Made by a program: the position numbers and the translations under genes. A DNA stretch of 64,000 nucleotides, from NCBI GenBank assembly GCA_910579285.1, contig CAJTTT010000002.1, forward strand, positions 124,001-188,000, in the 5' to 3' direction. The first letter of the stretch is position 1. Each line of letters starts with the position of its first letter. This stretch comes from an uncultured Lachnospiraceae bacterium. GTDB taxonomy: Bacteria > Bacillota > Clostridia > Lachnospirales > Lachnospiraceae. The notes under the pieces are model-generated. The model had not been told where the DNA came from, searched no databases, and worked only from the letters and a program-made list of their open reading frames with translations. Shown here in pieces: positions 55,270 to 63,599 of the stretch.

Positions 55270-56264
55270 AGCTCTATCATCTCATCTTCGGCGAAATCCC
55301 TTTTCGCTTCCTGTCCTATCAGTTCATTCCAACGCATGGGGGAAATCCCGGTTCCCGGCCGTTTCGCCGTCAGGTTCTCCTCGGTGAACCGTTCCCCTTT
55401 TTTGATCCCGCATCTGGCCACAATGCTCTTGCGGGCAATGGGCATATTCTTTTTCTCCGACCCGGAGGGCGTCTTCCTTCCATCTCCCAACGCCTGTTCC
55501 ACATGCCTCACCGCCCGGATCATCTCCGCAAGTTCATCCGGCTCAAGGCTCGCCTTGTGATCCGGCCCTTCCATGTTTCTGTCCAGCGTAAAATGTTTTT
55601 CAATGACAGATGCTCCGAGTGCAGCCGCCGCAATGGCAGCTTCCATTCCCGGCGTGTGATCCGAATACCCCGCCGCCACACCGATTTCTTCCTCTATGGT
55701 GCGCATCGCCTTCAGGTTGACATCGCTGTAGGGCGTCGGATATTCCGTGTTGCAGTGCAAAACCGTAACATCCTCCGCACCGTATTCCTTCAAGACCTCC
55801 ACCGCGCTCCTGATCTCTTCCAAATCGCTCATGCCTGTGGAAAGAATCAGCTTCTTTCCAGATTTCGCCGCTTCCCGCAGCAACGGATAGTTCGTAATCT
55901 CTCCCGACGGTATCTTTATGATTTCAAGGCCGCATTCTACAAGATAGTGCAGGCTGTCCACATCAAAGGGCGTAGAGAGAAACATGATATGCTTCTGCCG
56001 GCAGTAAGCCATCAGCTCCTCATGCATCTGCGGCGTCAGCTCCAGTTTTTTGAGCATCTCAAACTGGGATTCTTTCTGATCCGTCGTTTCCATCTGATAC
56101 GCTGCCTTCGGGGCTTGTCTGCATACCAGCGTTTCCGCCTTAAAAGTTTGGAATTTCACGGCATCCGCCTCTGCCGCAACTGCCGCGTCCACTAATTTTC
56201 TTGCCGTTTCAATATCTCCGTTGTGATTGACTCCCGCTTCTGCTATTAAAAATATTTTATTCAT
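55266..56264 (-). CDS. Nonulosonic acid synthase (NeuB/LegI-type)
   Basis: The 332-residue protein has a TIM-barrel domain with IAEAGVNHNGD, AVKFQTFKAETLV, the IPSGEITNYPLL region, and EKHFTLD with GPDHKASL, then a C-terminal SAF antifreeze-like domain (about 275-332). It condenses phosphoenolpyruvate with a six-carbon amino sugar. Features such as KAAYQMETTD resemble legionaminate synthases more than sialate synthases to my eye; this is a weak preference. It overlaps the formyltransferase gene by 8 bp and the epimerase gene by 4 bp. Confidence 0.9.
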   Translation of the reverse strand: MNKIFLIAEAGVNHNGDIETARKLVDAAVAAEADAVKFQTFKAETLVCRQAPKAAYQMETTDQKESQFEMLKKLELTPQMHEELMAYCRQKHIMFLSTPFDVDSLHYLVECGLEIIKIPSGEITNYPLLREAAKSGKKLILSTGMSDLEEIRSAVEVLKEYGAEDVTVLHCNTEYPTPYSDVNLKAMRTIEEEIGVAAGYSDHTPGMEAAIAAAALGASVIEKHFTLDRNMEGPDHKASLEPDELAEMIRAVRHVEQALGDGRKTPSGSEKKNMPIARKSIVARCGIKKGERFTEENLTAKRPGTGISPMRWNELIGQEAKRDFAEDEMIEL

Positions 56265-57180
56265 TTCGTTTCAGCCTGTCTCCTATTTTAATTTTTCCTT
56301 CATAAGTATACTCTGTAATCTCCAGCACCGTATCTCCTGTTTTCACTAAAAATCCCGCTTCCGTCTTACCGATAACCTGCCCGTTATTGTTTTTGTAGCA
56401 GCATGCCCCGGGAATCATCCTTGCCCTGTTTATGCAGATCTTATTTCCATTTATCCAGGATAATGCCTGCGGTCCCGGTTTGCTGACGGCACGGATCAAA
56501 TTAAAAATTTCTCTGCTGGTCTGATTCCAGTCAATGATTTCATCGCCCTCTTCCCGTCCCCCGCAGTACATGCCAATCGGATCAATATCTGACTGCTTTA
56601 TGGGCTTTACCTCATCGTTCTGAATCATTTTAATTGCTCTGTAAAGCACATCCGCACAGCCGGTATAAGCTCTGGCAAGAAGCGTGCCGTAATTATCCTC
56701 ATCTGTAATCGGATAAACTTCCTGCAAAATAATATCTCCTGTGTCAATCCCTTCATCCACATAGTGTACCGTTACGCCAAACTCTTTCTCATCGTTGATC
56801 AGCGCCCAGTTCAATATATTTCTTCCCCGGTAAAACGGCAGCTTCCCCGCATGACAATTTATTGTTTTATATTTTGGCAGATTGATAAGCTCCGTCTTTA
56901 AAATCTGGTTAAACGACATGGATACGAAAAGATCCGCGTCATACTCCCGCATTCTTTCCAAAAACTCTTCGGAATTTACGTTTTTACTCAACTCCAGCGG
57001 AATATGATTTCCCTCCGCACGCTTTATCAGTTCCGGATCCCTCGCCCCGTATCTCACCGTCATAAACGCGATCTCCAAAGAGTCGTCCCTTATGATTTTA
57101 TCAAACGCACGCTGCCCCCACGGACCGTCCGCAAAATATCCGATCCTTAAACGATTTTCCTTCTCTTTTCTACATGCCAT
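56257..57180 (-). CDS. Sugar N-formyltransferase-like protein
   Basis: The 307-residue protein has the formyltransferase catalytic set: TINCHAGKLPFYRG with Asn and His, and VHYVDEGIDTGDI with Asp. The N-terminal part shows IGYFADGPWGQRAF in place of a methionyl-tRNA formyltransferase start, and FNQILK resembles folate-binding loops of sugar formyltransferases (ArnA, WlaRD and VioF-like). A C-terminal OB-fold-like domain is present (about 215-307). It would use N10-formyl-tetrahydrofolate to formylate an amino sugar. Start 57180 has GGGAG eight bases upstream. It sits between the ABC flippase and the synthase, so the acceptor may be a nonulosonic acid precursor. Confidence 0.82.
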   Translation of the reverse strand: MACRKEKENRLRIGYFADGPWGQRAFDKIIRDDSLEIAFMTVRYGARDPELIKRAEGNHIPLELSKNVNSEEFLERMREYDADLFVSMSFNQILKTELINLPKYKTINCHAGKLPFYRGRNILNWALINDEKEFGVTVHYVDEGIDTGDIILQEVYPITDEDNYGTLLARAYTGCADVLYRAIKMIQNDEVKPIKQSDIDPIGMYCGGREEGDEIIDWNQTSREIFNLIRAVSKPGPQALSWINGNKICINRARMIPGACCYKNNNGQVIGKTEAGFLVKTGDTVLEITEYTYEGKIKIGDRLKRNE

Positions 57181-57202
57181 CCGCTCATCTCCCATATCGC
57201 TT

Positions 57203-58990
57203 TTACACCAGTTCGCTTATTTTTCTCTCAATTGCTTTTCCGTTTGCAATCTCATACGCCACATCGCAGTTTTGGATTGTAGAAAGCCGATGCGCGATAA
57301 TAATAAGCGTCTTTTCCCCCTGCAGGGCATCGATCGCCTCCATGACCGCGGTTTCCGTCTCCTCATCCAGAGCGGAAGTCGCTTCATCCAAAACGAGAAT
57401 CTGTGGGTCAAGATACAAGGCCCGCGCGATTGCCATACGCTGTCTCTGTCCGCCGGAAAGCCGGACGCCTCTTTCACCAATCATGGTGTCAAGCCCCTTT
57501 GGCAGCGTTTCCACAAATTCCTTCAGCTGCGCTTTCTTTAGCGCCATATATATCTTTTCTTCATCTATGTCTCTCTCGTCTATCCCAAACGCAATATTGT
57601 TCCTGATGGTGCCGTCTATCAGATAAATACTCTGGGGTACAAAACCGATCACATTTCCCAGTGCATCCCCCATATCCCGGATGTCAATACCGTCTATACA
57701 AACTCTGCCCTTCTGCGGTTCCAGCAACCCAAGAATCACATCCCCCAGCGTAGTTTTCCCCGCTCCGGACTGTCCAACCAGCGCGACTGCCTGTCCCTTC
57801 GCAATTTCAAGATTCAAATCCTCCAGGACGTCCTCGCTTCCGCCCTCATATTTCCATGTAACATTTTCCACCGTAATTGTCTTTTCAAAGGAATAGCTTT
57901 TCCCGTCTCCATTTTCCCCGATCATCCTGTCCCGGGCTTTCTGACGTTTCTCATATTTTTCTAATTCCAAAATATTCTGATAGGTTTCATCCGCCGCAGT
58001 CAAATAGAAAATACAAGTGTTAAACCCACTGGAAATCCTGCCAAGAGAAGGTAGAATCCGAAAAGCTGCCATCGCAAACGTCGCCAGTTGTGGAAGATAT
58101 GATGCTGCCGACTCCATGCCTCCCATACGGACGCATACAGCTATAACAATTCCGGCTACACAGGTGCTCTCGATAATATAAGCTGGTGAAGCTGCCGACA
58201 TAGTCTGGCTGACTGTCGCCTGCTGTTTGTGAACATAAGCATCCTCATACTCGTTCAGAAAGTGTTTCACACGTCTCATGACGAGGACTTCTTTGATTCC
58301 ATAAAAAAGCTGCAGCGAGTTCTGTCCCACAATAGAGTTATACTTAAACTGCTCTTCTCCATAATATTTTACTCTCTTTCGAAAGATCAGCAGCGTCAGT
58401 CCCACGCAAAACAATGACAAAACAATGACAGTCCCCGCCAGAACCGCATCCTCCATAATCAGATATCCGCAGATACACGCAATTGCCAAAATTTCCGCCA
58501 GAATACAAAAAAACTGGTTCAATATCATATAAACGCCCGATATGCTTCCGCCGATTCCCCGAAGCACATCCCCCGCATTCGTGTTTAAAAAGAAAGGGTA
58601 CCCTCTTTTTACATAGGAATTGATAATTCTGATCGAAAGTTCCCTCTGCACCTTGCAGGAATACTTAATTCTGATATAAGCCAGACCGGACATATACAGA
58701 TTCTTAAAAATATAAACCACAATAACGCCCGCCGCAGTTAGAAACATAATCTCCTCATCCGTAATTTCTGGAAAGGGCGCAAACAGCTTCACCCCGATTT
58801 CATGGTTTCTCACCGCATCCGGATCTATGATCACATTGATTAAAGGCAGAACGGCCGATACGCCTATCGCCTCAAAGATTGCTCCGATCACCGTCATCAC
58901 AAAAAGAACCGCAGCCAGCGACTTCTGCGGCTTCGAAAGTATGACTCTGAATTTGTAAAATAACGCTTTTACATTTCTCAGACTGCTCAT
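57203..58990 (-). CDS. ABC transporter, permease-ATPase fusion (PglK/MsbA-like flippase)
   Basis: The 595-residue half-transporter has six membrane segments (about 20-320) and an ATPase domain with VGQSGAGKTT (Walker A), LSGGQRQRMAIARAL (signature) and ILVLDEATSALD (Walker B). Size and context fit a lipid-linked oligosaccharide flippase of the PglK type rather than a drug exporter. The ATG at 58990 has GGGGGG four bases upstream; a TTG at 59011 opens the frame but is less likely. It is 32 bp after the adenylation gene. Confidence 0.85.
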   Translation of the reverse strand: MSSLRNVKALFYKFRVILSKPQKSLAAVLFVMTVIGAIFEAIGVSAVLPLINVIIDPDAVRNHEIGVKLFAPFPEITDEEIMFLTAAGVIVVYIFKNLYMSGLAYIRIKYSCKVQRELSIRIINSYVKRGYPFFLNTNAGDVLRGIGGSISGVYMILNQFFCILAEILAIACICGYLIMEDAVLAGTVIVLSLFCVGLTLLIFRKRVKYYGEEQFKYNSIVGQNSLQLFYGIKEVLVMRRVKHFLNEYEDAYVHKQQATVSQTMSAASPAYIIESTCVAGIVIAVCVRMGGMESAASYLPQLATFAMAAFRILPSLGRISSGFNTCIFYLTAADETYQNILELEKYEKRQKARDRMIGENGDGKSYSFEKTITVENVTWKYEGGSEDVLEDLNLEIAKGQAVALVGQSGAGKTTLGDVILGLLEPQKGRVCIDGIDIRDMGDALGNVIGFVPQSIYLIDGTIRNNIAFGIDERDIDEEKIYMALKKAQLKEFVETLPKGLDTMIGERGVRLSGGQRQRMAIARALYLDPQILVLDEATSALDEETETAVMEAIDALQGEKTLIIIAHRLSTIQNCDVAYEIANGKAIERKISELV

Positions 58991-59022
58991 ATTACCCCCC
59001 TGCTCACGCAAGAATGCCGCTT

Positions 59023-60531
59023 TTACTGCGGCAGACGTGCCTGTAATGCTTTCCTGTCTATCTTTCCATTTTCATTAAGCGGCAGCCTTGCCATTACCTG
59101 AAGTTTCTGCGGCACCATATAGACTGGAAGTCTGCTTTTTATAAATTCCCACAGTTTCTCTTCCTCGCATTTACTCCCCTCATAAAACAAAACAATGTCA
59201 TCCTTTTGCGAATCGTAAACCGCCGCACATCTGTCAACTCCGGGAAACGCCCCGGTCACATTCTCTATTTCGCCAAGCTCGATCCGATATCCCATATGTT
59301 TGATCTGGAAATCCTTCCTGGAAACATAGACCAGCTCCCCAAGCTCATTCCATTGTACCAGATCTCCCGATTTGTAAACAATTTCAGGATATGCCGTATT
59401 CAGCGGATTCTGCACATAAGCTTCCTGCGTCTTATCCTGATTATTATAGTACCCATGCGCCAGATACGATCCCCGGTAATACAATTCCCCCGCAATTCCC
59501 GGTTCCGTAATCAACCGATTCTCATCGTCCAGAACAAAAACATCCACATTCCTGCATGCATTGCCGATCGGAACCGGCTCGTCATCCCGAAATTCCCTGT
59601 CCACAATATAGTAAATTCCAATATCCGTGATTTCCGTCGGTCCAAAAAGGTTCGCGTACAGGGCATTGGGATGGTATTTTCTCCATAAGTTCAAGTGCTT
59701 TGTCGGCATCACTTCCCCCGCAAACAGAATTTTCTGCAGATATGGAAGTTCTACCGCCGATAGCATGTTAAATTTGGTAATCAGGCACAGTGCAGATGGC
59801 ACCCAGTAAATAGTATTAATCTTATGTTGGTTCAAAAATTCAAGCAGATCCATCGGAAAGGTAAACATCGCTTTTGGAATCACATAAAGCGATGCACCGC
59901 TGCGGATCGTTGCATAGATGTCTAATACCGACATACTAAAATAAAACGGTGTTTGATTTCCAAAAACCGTTTCAGCGCTCAAATCAAATGCCGCCACACA
60001 CCATCCGGCATAGTCGATAATGGATCTGTGGCAGACTATAACCCCCTTTGGGATCCCGGTAGAACCTGACGTAAACAGGGCGTACACGGGGTCTGTATCG
60101 ATGGCTTTCTGTCTGATCCCGTGAAGCAGCGTCTCATTCTTTTCTCCCGAAATCAGATCTCCGTAACAGCATTTCAACCCGTTATACTGTCCCAAATCCA
60201 TGTCACGGGTGGTCTCATCTACAATAATCCGAATGGGATTCAACGTCTCAAAAATCAGCAGCATCCTCTCAACCGGCATTTCCGTATCAATTGGCACATA
60301 GAAATTCCCGCTGTAGACAACGCCGAAAAAGCTGATCAGCTCTTTCACGCCCTTTGGTACCAGAACCGCCGCCGCCCTTCTCTGCATGCCGTCTGATGCC
60401 AGCGCGCTACCCATTTTTTCGGCAAGATCCACCAGTTCCGAGTAGGACACCTGCGTTTCGCTGTCCGCAAACGCTGTCTTACTCCCATATTTATCTCTTG
60501 TCTCTTCCAGCATTTCCAACACATTAATCAT
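59023..60531 (-). CDS. AMP-forming adenylation enzyme (DltA-like A domain)
   Basis: The 502-residue protein has the adenylation motifs in order: YALFTSGSTGIPKGV (ATP loop), FGPTEITD, YKSGDL, YVSRKDFQIKHMGYRIELGEIE, and LPLNENGKIDRKAL with the catalytic lysine. It activates an amino acid or another carboxylic acid as an AMP ester and loads it on the thiol of a carrier protein; a separate acyl carrier protein is encoded about 1.1 kb upstream. DltA-like stand-alone architecture suggests D- or L-alanine or a related small acid; substrate cannot be stated. ATG 60531 has GGAGG six bases upstream; 60603 is unsupported. Confidence 0.9.
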   Translation of the reverse strand: MINVLEMLEETRDKYGSKTAFADSETQVSYSELVDLAEKMGSALASDGMQRRAAAVLVPKGVKELISFFGVVYSGNFYVPIDTEMPVERMLLIFETLNPIRIIVDETTRDMDLGQYNGLKCCYGDLISGEKNETLLHGIRQKAIDTDPVYALFTSGSTGIPKGVIVCHRSIIDYAGWCVAAFDLSAETVFGNQTPFYFSMSVLDIYATIRSGASLYVIPKAMFTFPMDLLEFLNQHKINTIYWVPSALCLITKFNMLSAVELPYLQKILFAGEVMPTKHLNLWRKYHPNALYANLFGPTEITDIGIYYIVDREFRDDEPVPIGNACRNVDVFVLDDENRLITEPGIAGELYYRGSYLAHGYYNNQDKTQEAYVQNPLNTAYPEIVYKSGDLVQWNELGELVYVSRKDFQIKHMGYRIELGEIENVTGAFPGVDRCAAVYDSQKDDIVLFYEGSKCEEEKLWEFIKSRLPVYMVPQKLQVMARLPLNENGKIDRKALQARLPQ

Positions 60532-60574
60532 GCTAGTCCTCCATATCGGCGCGGCTATTGCCGGCCAGAAACGT

Positions 60575-61606
60575 TTACACAGACGGTCTGTCCTGGTCTC
60601 CATCGCCTTTCATAATAACCGGCTGCATTCCCTTTTCCCAAAAGATTCCGATATTAACGTTCTTTCTGCAAAAGGGCGCAAAATAATTCGGTATGATGTT
60701 TGCCGAATCCTGCTTCTTTTTGGTAAATCCCGCGCGGTGCAGAATGTCATCTGCCATTCCGAACACATACATATCCGTATATTCGTACCGGTTGTCCTTC
60801 ATAAGCTGCTTAAGCGGCGCCCCTGCATAGGCAAGAAGCGTTTCGTCTCCCACAAAGTCAATCAGTCTCAGCGCCGTGCTTTCGCCCTGACGCTGCTGTC
60901 TTGCAATCAGAAAAGAGTGGGTCTTTTCCCCCTCTCTCCACAACTGATAGATGAGATACTGGTATTTGGGATGATCAAAATACCGGCGCGCCATATACTC
61001 GGGAGATTTATGTATTCTCTCTTCCCTTTCCTCTGGTACATAATCTGCCAGAAACTGCTCCCTGTCAGTCACTGCCTGCAGGCTGAGCATTACGCTGCTG
61101 TCCTTAGCATCCGTGTTCAGCTCCGTCCTGTCTGCAATCTCCGCAATCCTGCTTTCACACTCGTCGTTCAGCATGTAAAAATGTTCCAGGTTCCCTGTCT
61201 CAAAACCCAAATATCTGTAAATATTGCGCGTGCTCTCATTCATCCCGCTGGTAAAAATATGACGGCACCTTCCATGATCAATCAGATAATACAGCATACC
61301 GACGCCGGCAAACATCTGCCCGTTATCCAACGCCTTCCACATCACCGTAAAGATGTCTCTCTGACTGCCCCCATACGGAATGTAACCGAGTGTCCCCTCA
61401 ATATCGTCATTCCCGTTCAGCAGAAGAACCAGGCACACTTCCTCTCCCCGGCAGAATTCATACTCGAAAAAAGCCCTGTCATTAGCAAGAATATGGCTCT
61501 CCTTCCAGTGCTCTTTAAAAAAACGCATAATATCGGCTATATCCGATTTTTCCGCAAATCTGATCTTGTATCCTGCCGGAAGATCAATCGGTACTCTCCG
61601 CATCAT
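60575..61606 (-). CDS. GNAT-fold acyltransferase
   Basis: The 343-residue protein has an N-terminal GNAT-like domain (about 10-145): KIRFAEKSDIADIM, GTLGYIP, an acyl-donor loop-like AGVGMLYYLID, and MNESTRNIYRYLGFE, the usual GNAT signature near the C-terminal side of the domain. A second, poorly conserved alpha/beta domain (about 180-320) may be another GNAT unit. It lies between the adenylation gene (43 bp away) and the carrier protein gene (15 bp away), so it probably takes the acyl or aminoacyl group from the carrier and puts it on an amino sugar. ATG at 61603 is also possible. Confidence 0.78.
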   Translation of the reverse strand: MMRRVPIDLPAGYKIRFAEKSDIADIMRFFKEHWKESHILANDRAFFEYEFCRGEEVCLVLLLNGNDDIEGTLGYIPYGGSQRDIFTVMWKALDNGQMFAGVGMLYYLIDHGRCRHIFTSGMNESTRNIYRYLGFETGNLEHFYMLNDECESRIAEIADRTELNTDAKDSSVMLSLQAVTDREQFLADYVPEEREERIHKSPEYMARRYFDHPKYQYLIYQLWREGEKTHSFLIARQQRQGESTALRLIDFVGDETLLAYAGAPLKQLMKDNRYEYTDMYVFGMADDILHRAGFTKKKQDSANIIPNYFAPFCRKNVNIGIFWEKGMQPVIMKGDGDQDRPSV

Positions 61607-61621
61607 TTCCCCTTTTTCCTT

Positions 61622-61855
61622 CTAAGCTTTGTTCTGAATTTCCTGGATCATCGCTTCTATTTTTTCGATGCTCATAAAATTTTCCATCCGCATATATAGC
61701 GGTTCAATCTCAATGCCGAACGCGGTTTCCAGACTCATAACCACGTTAAAAATATCATGGGAATCAATTCCCAGATCTCCGCACAGATTGTCACCGCTAT
61801 AGCTCATAAATTCCGAATTGATCTCCGCCAGGGCTTCTCTGATCTTCTGTTCCAT
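61622..61855 (-). CDS. Acyl or peptidyl carrier protein
   Basis: The 77-residue acidic helical protein has LGIDSHDI with Ser32 as the phosphopantetheine attachment site, in a DLGIDS-type context rather than the fatty-acid type DSLD. It is a stand-alone carrier next to an adenylation enzyme and a GNAT, so it is likely dedicated to this pathway rather than to fatty acid synthesis. GGAGG lies four bases before the ATG. Confidence 0.92.
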   Translation of the reverse strand: MEQKIREALAEINSEFMSYSGDNLCGDLGIDSHDIFNVVMSLETAFGIEIEPLYMRMENFMSIEKIEAMIQEIQNKA

Positions 61856-61907
61856 GTTTCCTCCATTTCAAACTGTTCCCGCCAACATTCTTCCTCTGCC
61901 GCCCGTG

Positions 61908-62873
61908 TTATCGGATGGACAGATAACTGTCGCTCTTTGGCGGGAAATCATTGCAGTTCAATCTGGGCAGCTCGTATCTGCCATGTATCGCAGTATCCGC
62001 CACCTCCACCTCTATCGTCATCCCTGCCTTACATCCTCTGGACTCTATATACTGCAGCACTCCCGGACTTCGTGAGCCATAAGGATAGTTCAGCACCCAG
62101 TTGTCCTTGTCTATAAATTCATCCATAACCTCCAACGCTTTATCAATGTCTGCCTGCATCTCCTGTTCCGGCAGATTTCCAAGCCAGTAATGATCGTACC
62201 CGTGCACGCCGATAAACATACCCTCACGCTTCATGCATCGGATCTGATCCCTGTTCATATACAACTCGCGGGCAAACTTATCTTCCGGCATCCCCACATA
62301 TTTTTGAAAGAGCTCGCTGGATATCTGGCGGCGAATCCTTTCGGGAACTGCTTTCTGCAATATTCTCTTGACAAAAACAGTCTCTTTCCCGTCATATCTG
62401 CCGGCAGCGGCATGCTTCTCAAACAGTTCCTCGTTGGACGGGATATGCAGATGCGGTTCCTCGCTCCGGCACCGATCCAGCAGAACAAAAATATCTTTCA
62501 CCAGCGAATGAACGTCCGCACTCGCCAGCGTAAAATGTATCTTATTTACATCTAACAGCACGTTCTCCGCAAACGCTTTTCCAGGAATAAAAAAGGATCC
62601 CTGCACTTTATGCTCATTCAAAATCGGAAACACCGCTGTAAAGTTGTCAATATAGCCGTCATCAAAAGTCAGAAGCGCCGCGTTTTCCGGCAGTGCACCA
62701 TGCTTTGTATTCCACGCCTCAAGCACTTCTTCCATCGTAACAATGGTAAAATGATTCTTCAGAAACCCGATCTGCTGTCTGAACAGTTCATAGTCCAGAC
62801 CTTTAATCTCTGGATACCGGCTGTTTTTCAGATCACGGACATAATGATACATGATAATGCGCAGTTTACTCAT
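61908..62873 (-). CDS. NodB-type polysaccharide deacetylase
   Basis: The 321-residue protein has the three deacetylase motifs: LLTFDDGYIDNF, IGVHGYDHYWL with the H-x3-H metal pair, and NYPYGSRS. It begins MYHYVRD-like IIMYHYVRDL and has no signal peptide, so it is cytoplasmic. It may remove an N-acetyl group so that the amine can be formylated or acylated by the neighbouring enzymes. The start overlaps the end of the CMP-synthetase gene by 8 bp. Confidence 0.9.
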   Translation of the reverse strand: MSKLRIIMYHYVRDLKNSRYPEIKGLDYELFRQQIGFLKNHFTIVTMEEVLEAWNTKHGALPENAALLTFDDGYIDNFTAVFPILNEHKVQGSFFIPGKAFAENVLLDVNKIHFTLASADVHSLVKDIFVLLDRCRSEEPHLHIPSNEELFEKHAAAGRYDGKETVFVKRILQKAVPERIRRQISSELFQKYVGMPEDKFARELYMNRDQIRCMKREGMFIGVHGYDHYWLGNLPEQEMQADIDKALEVMDEFIDKDNWVLNYPYGSRSPGVLQYIESRGCKAGMTIEVEVADTAIHGRYELPRLNCNDFPPKSDSYLSIR

Positions 62874-63561
62874 TCGTTTTCCCTTCCCGCATATAACATT
62901 CCACTATTTTGAAGTCAAATTCCGTATCAATATCAATCGAGCGTTCCGTCGGCATAATGTACGCATAAGACTTGTGCCGCAGCATCTGTGACTGTTCCAG
63001 TTCCTCTCTATTTACAAGAAACAACGCCCCGTTTAATCTGTAATAGACCGGCAGATCCTGACGCCTCGTTTCACAATAATTCCCCTGCCTGAACTTGTCC
63101 ATGCACAGATCCTCACCCAGCGTATTGCTCCAGAGCGGGGAATGTTCCATCTCGCACACGGATACAACAGAATTGGCATCCTTTTCTTCCATCAATGCAA
63201 AGCAGCGCCTGATATCGGCGGCGGTTCGCAGCGGTGAAGTGGGCTGTAACAGCATGACCCGGTCAAAAAACGCTCCGCTCTGCTCAAGGCGGTAAATCAC
63301 TTCCCTTACAACATCCCAGGAACCTGCCATATCTCCTGAAGTTTCGGCCGATCTGAGAAAATCGGCATCCGCCCCAAAACGCTTCGCAATCTCCGCATAT
63401 CTGCCGGAATCCGTAGAAACGAATATCTTATCAAACTGCCCGCTCTGCCGTGCGCTTTCTATGGAATAGGCTAACAACGGCTTCCCGCATAATTCCTTGA
63501 TGTTTTTATCCGCAAGCCCTTTTGATCCGCTTCTGGCCGTTATAATCGCTATATTTCTCAT
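62866..63561 (-). CDS. CMP-nonulosonate cytidylyltransferase (NeuA/LegF-type)
   Basis: The 231-residue protein starts with IAIITARSGSKGLADKN, the nucleotide-binding block of CMP-sialate synthetases, and has LLQPTSPLRTAADI and DIDTEFDFKIVE. It activates the nonulosonic acid with CTP for transfer. I place the start at ATG 63561, not the GTG at 63591. With the synthase and epimerase genes it completes the core nonulosonic acid set, though split by the acylation genes. Confidence 0.9.
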   Translation of the reverse strand: MRNIAIITARSGSKGLADKNIKELCGKPLLAYSIESARQSGQFDKIFVSTDSGRYAEIAKRFGADADFLRSAETSGDMAGSWDVVREVIYRLEQSGAFFDRVMLLQPTSPLRTAADIRRCFALMEEKDANSVVSVCEMEHSPLWSNTLGEDLCMDKFRQGNYCETRRQDLPVYYRLNGALFLVNREELEQSQMLRHKSYAYIMPTERSIDIDTEFDFKIVECYMREGKTNE

Positions 63562-63599
63562 CCTTCTTTTCCCCAAAATGACGCCGTCCACAGGCTCGA

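Noticed and set aside
60530..61699. 389-residue plus-strand open frame opposite the GNAT gene
   Set aside because: It is antisense to a gene with clear GNAT motifs and shows no family features.
61622..61855. Carrier protein considered as the housekeeping fatty-acid ACP
   Set aside because: It lacks the usual DSLD context, is not near fatty acid genes, and sits between adenylation, GNAT and deacetylase genes.
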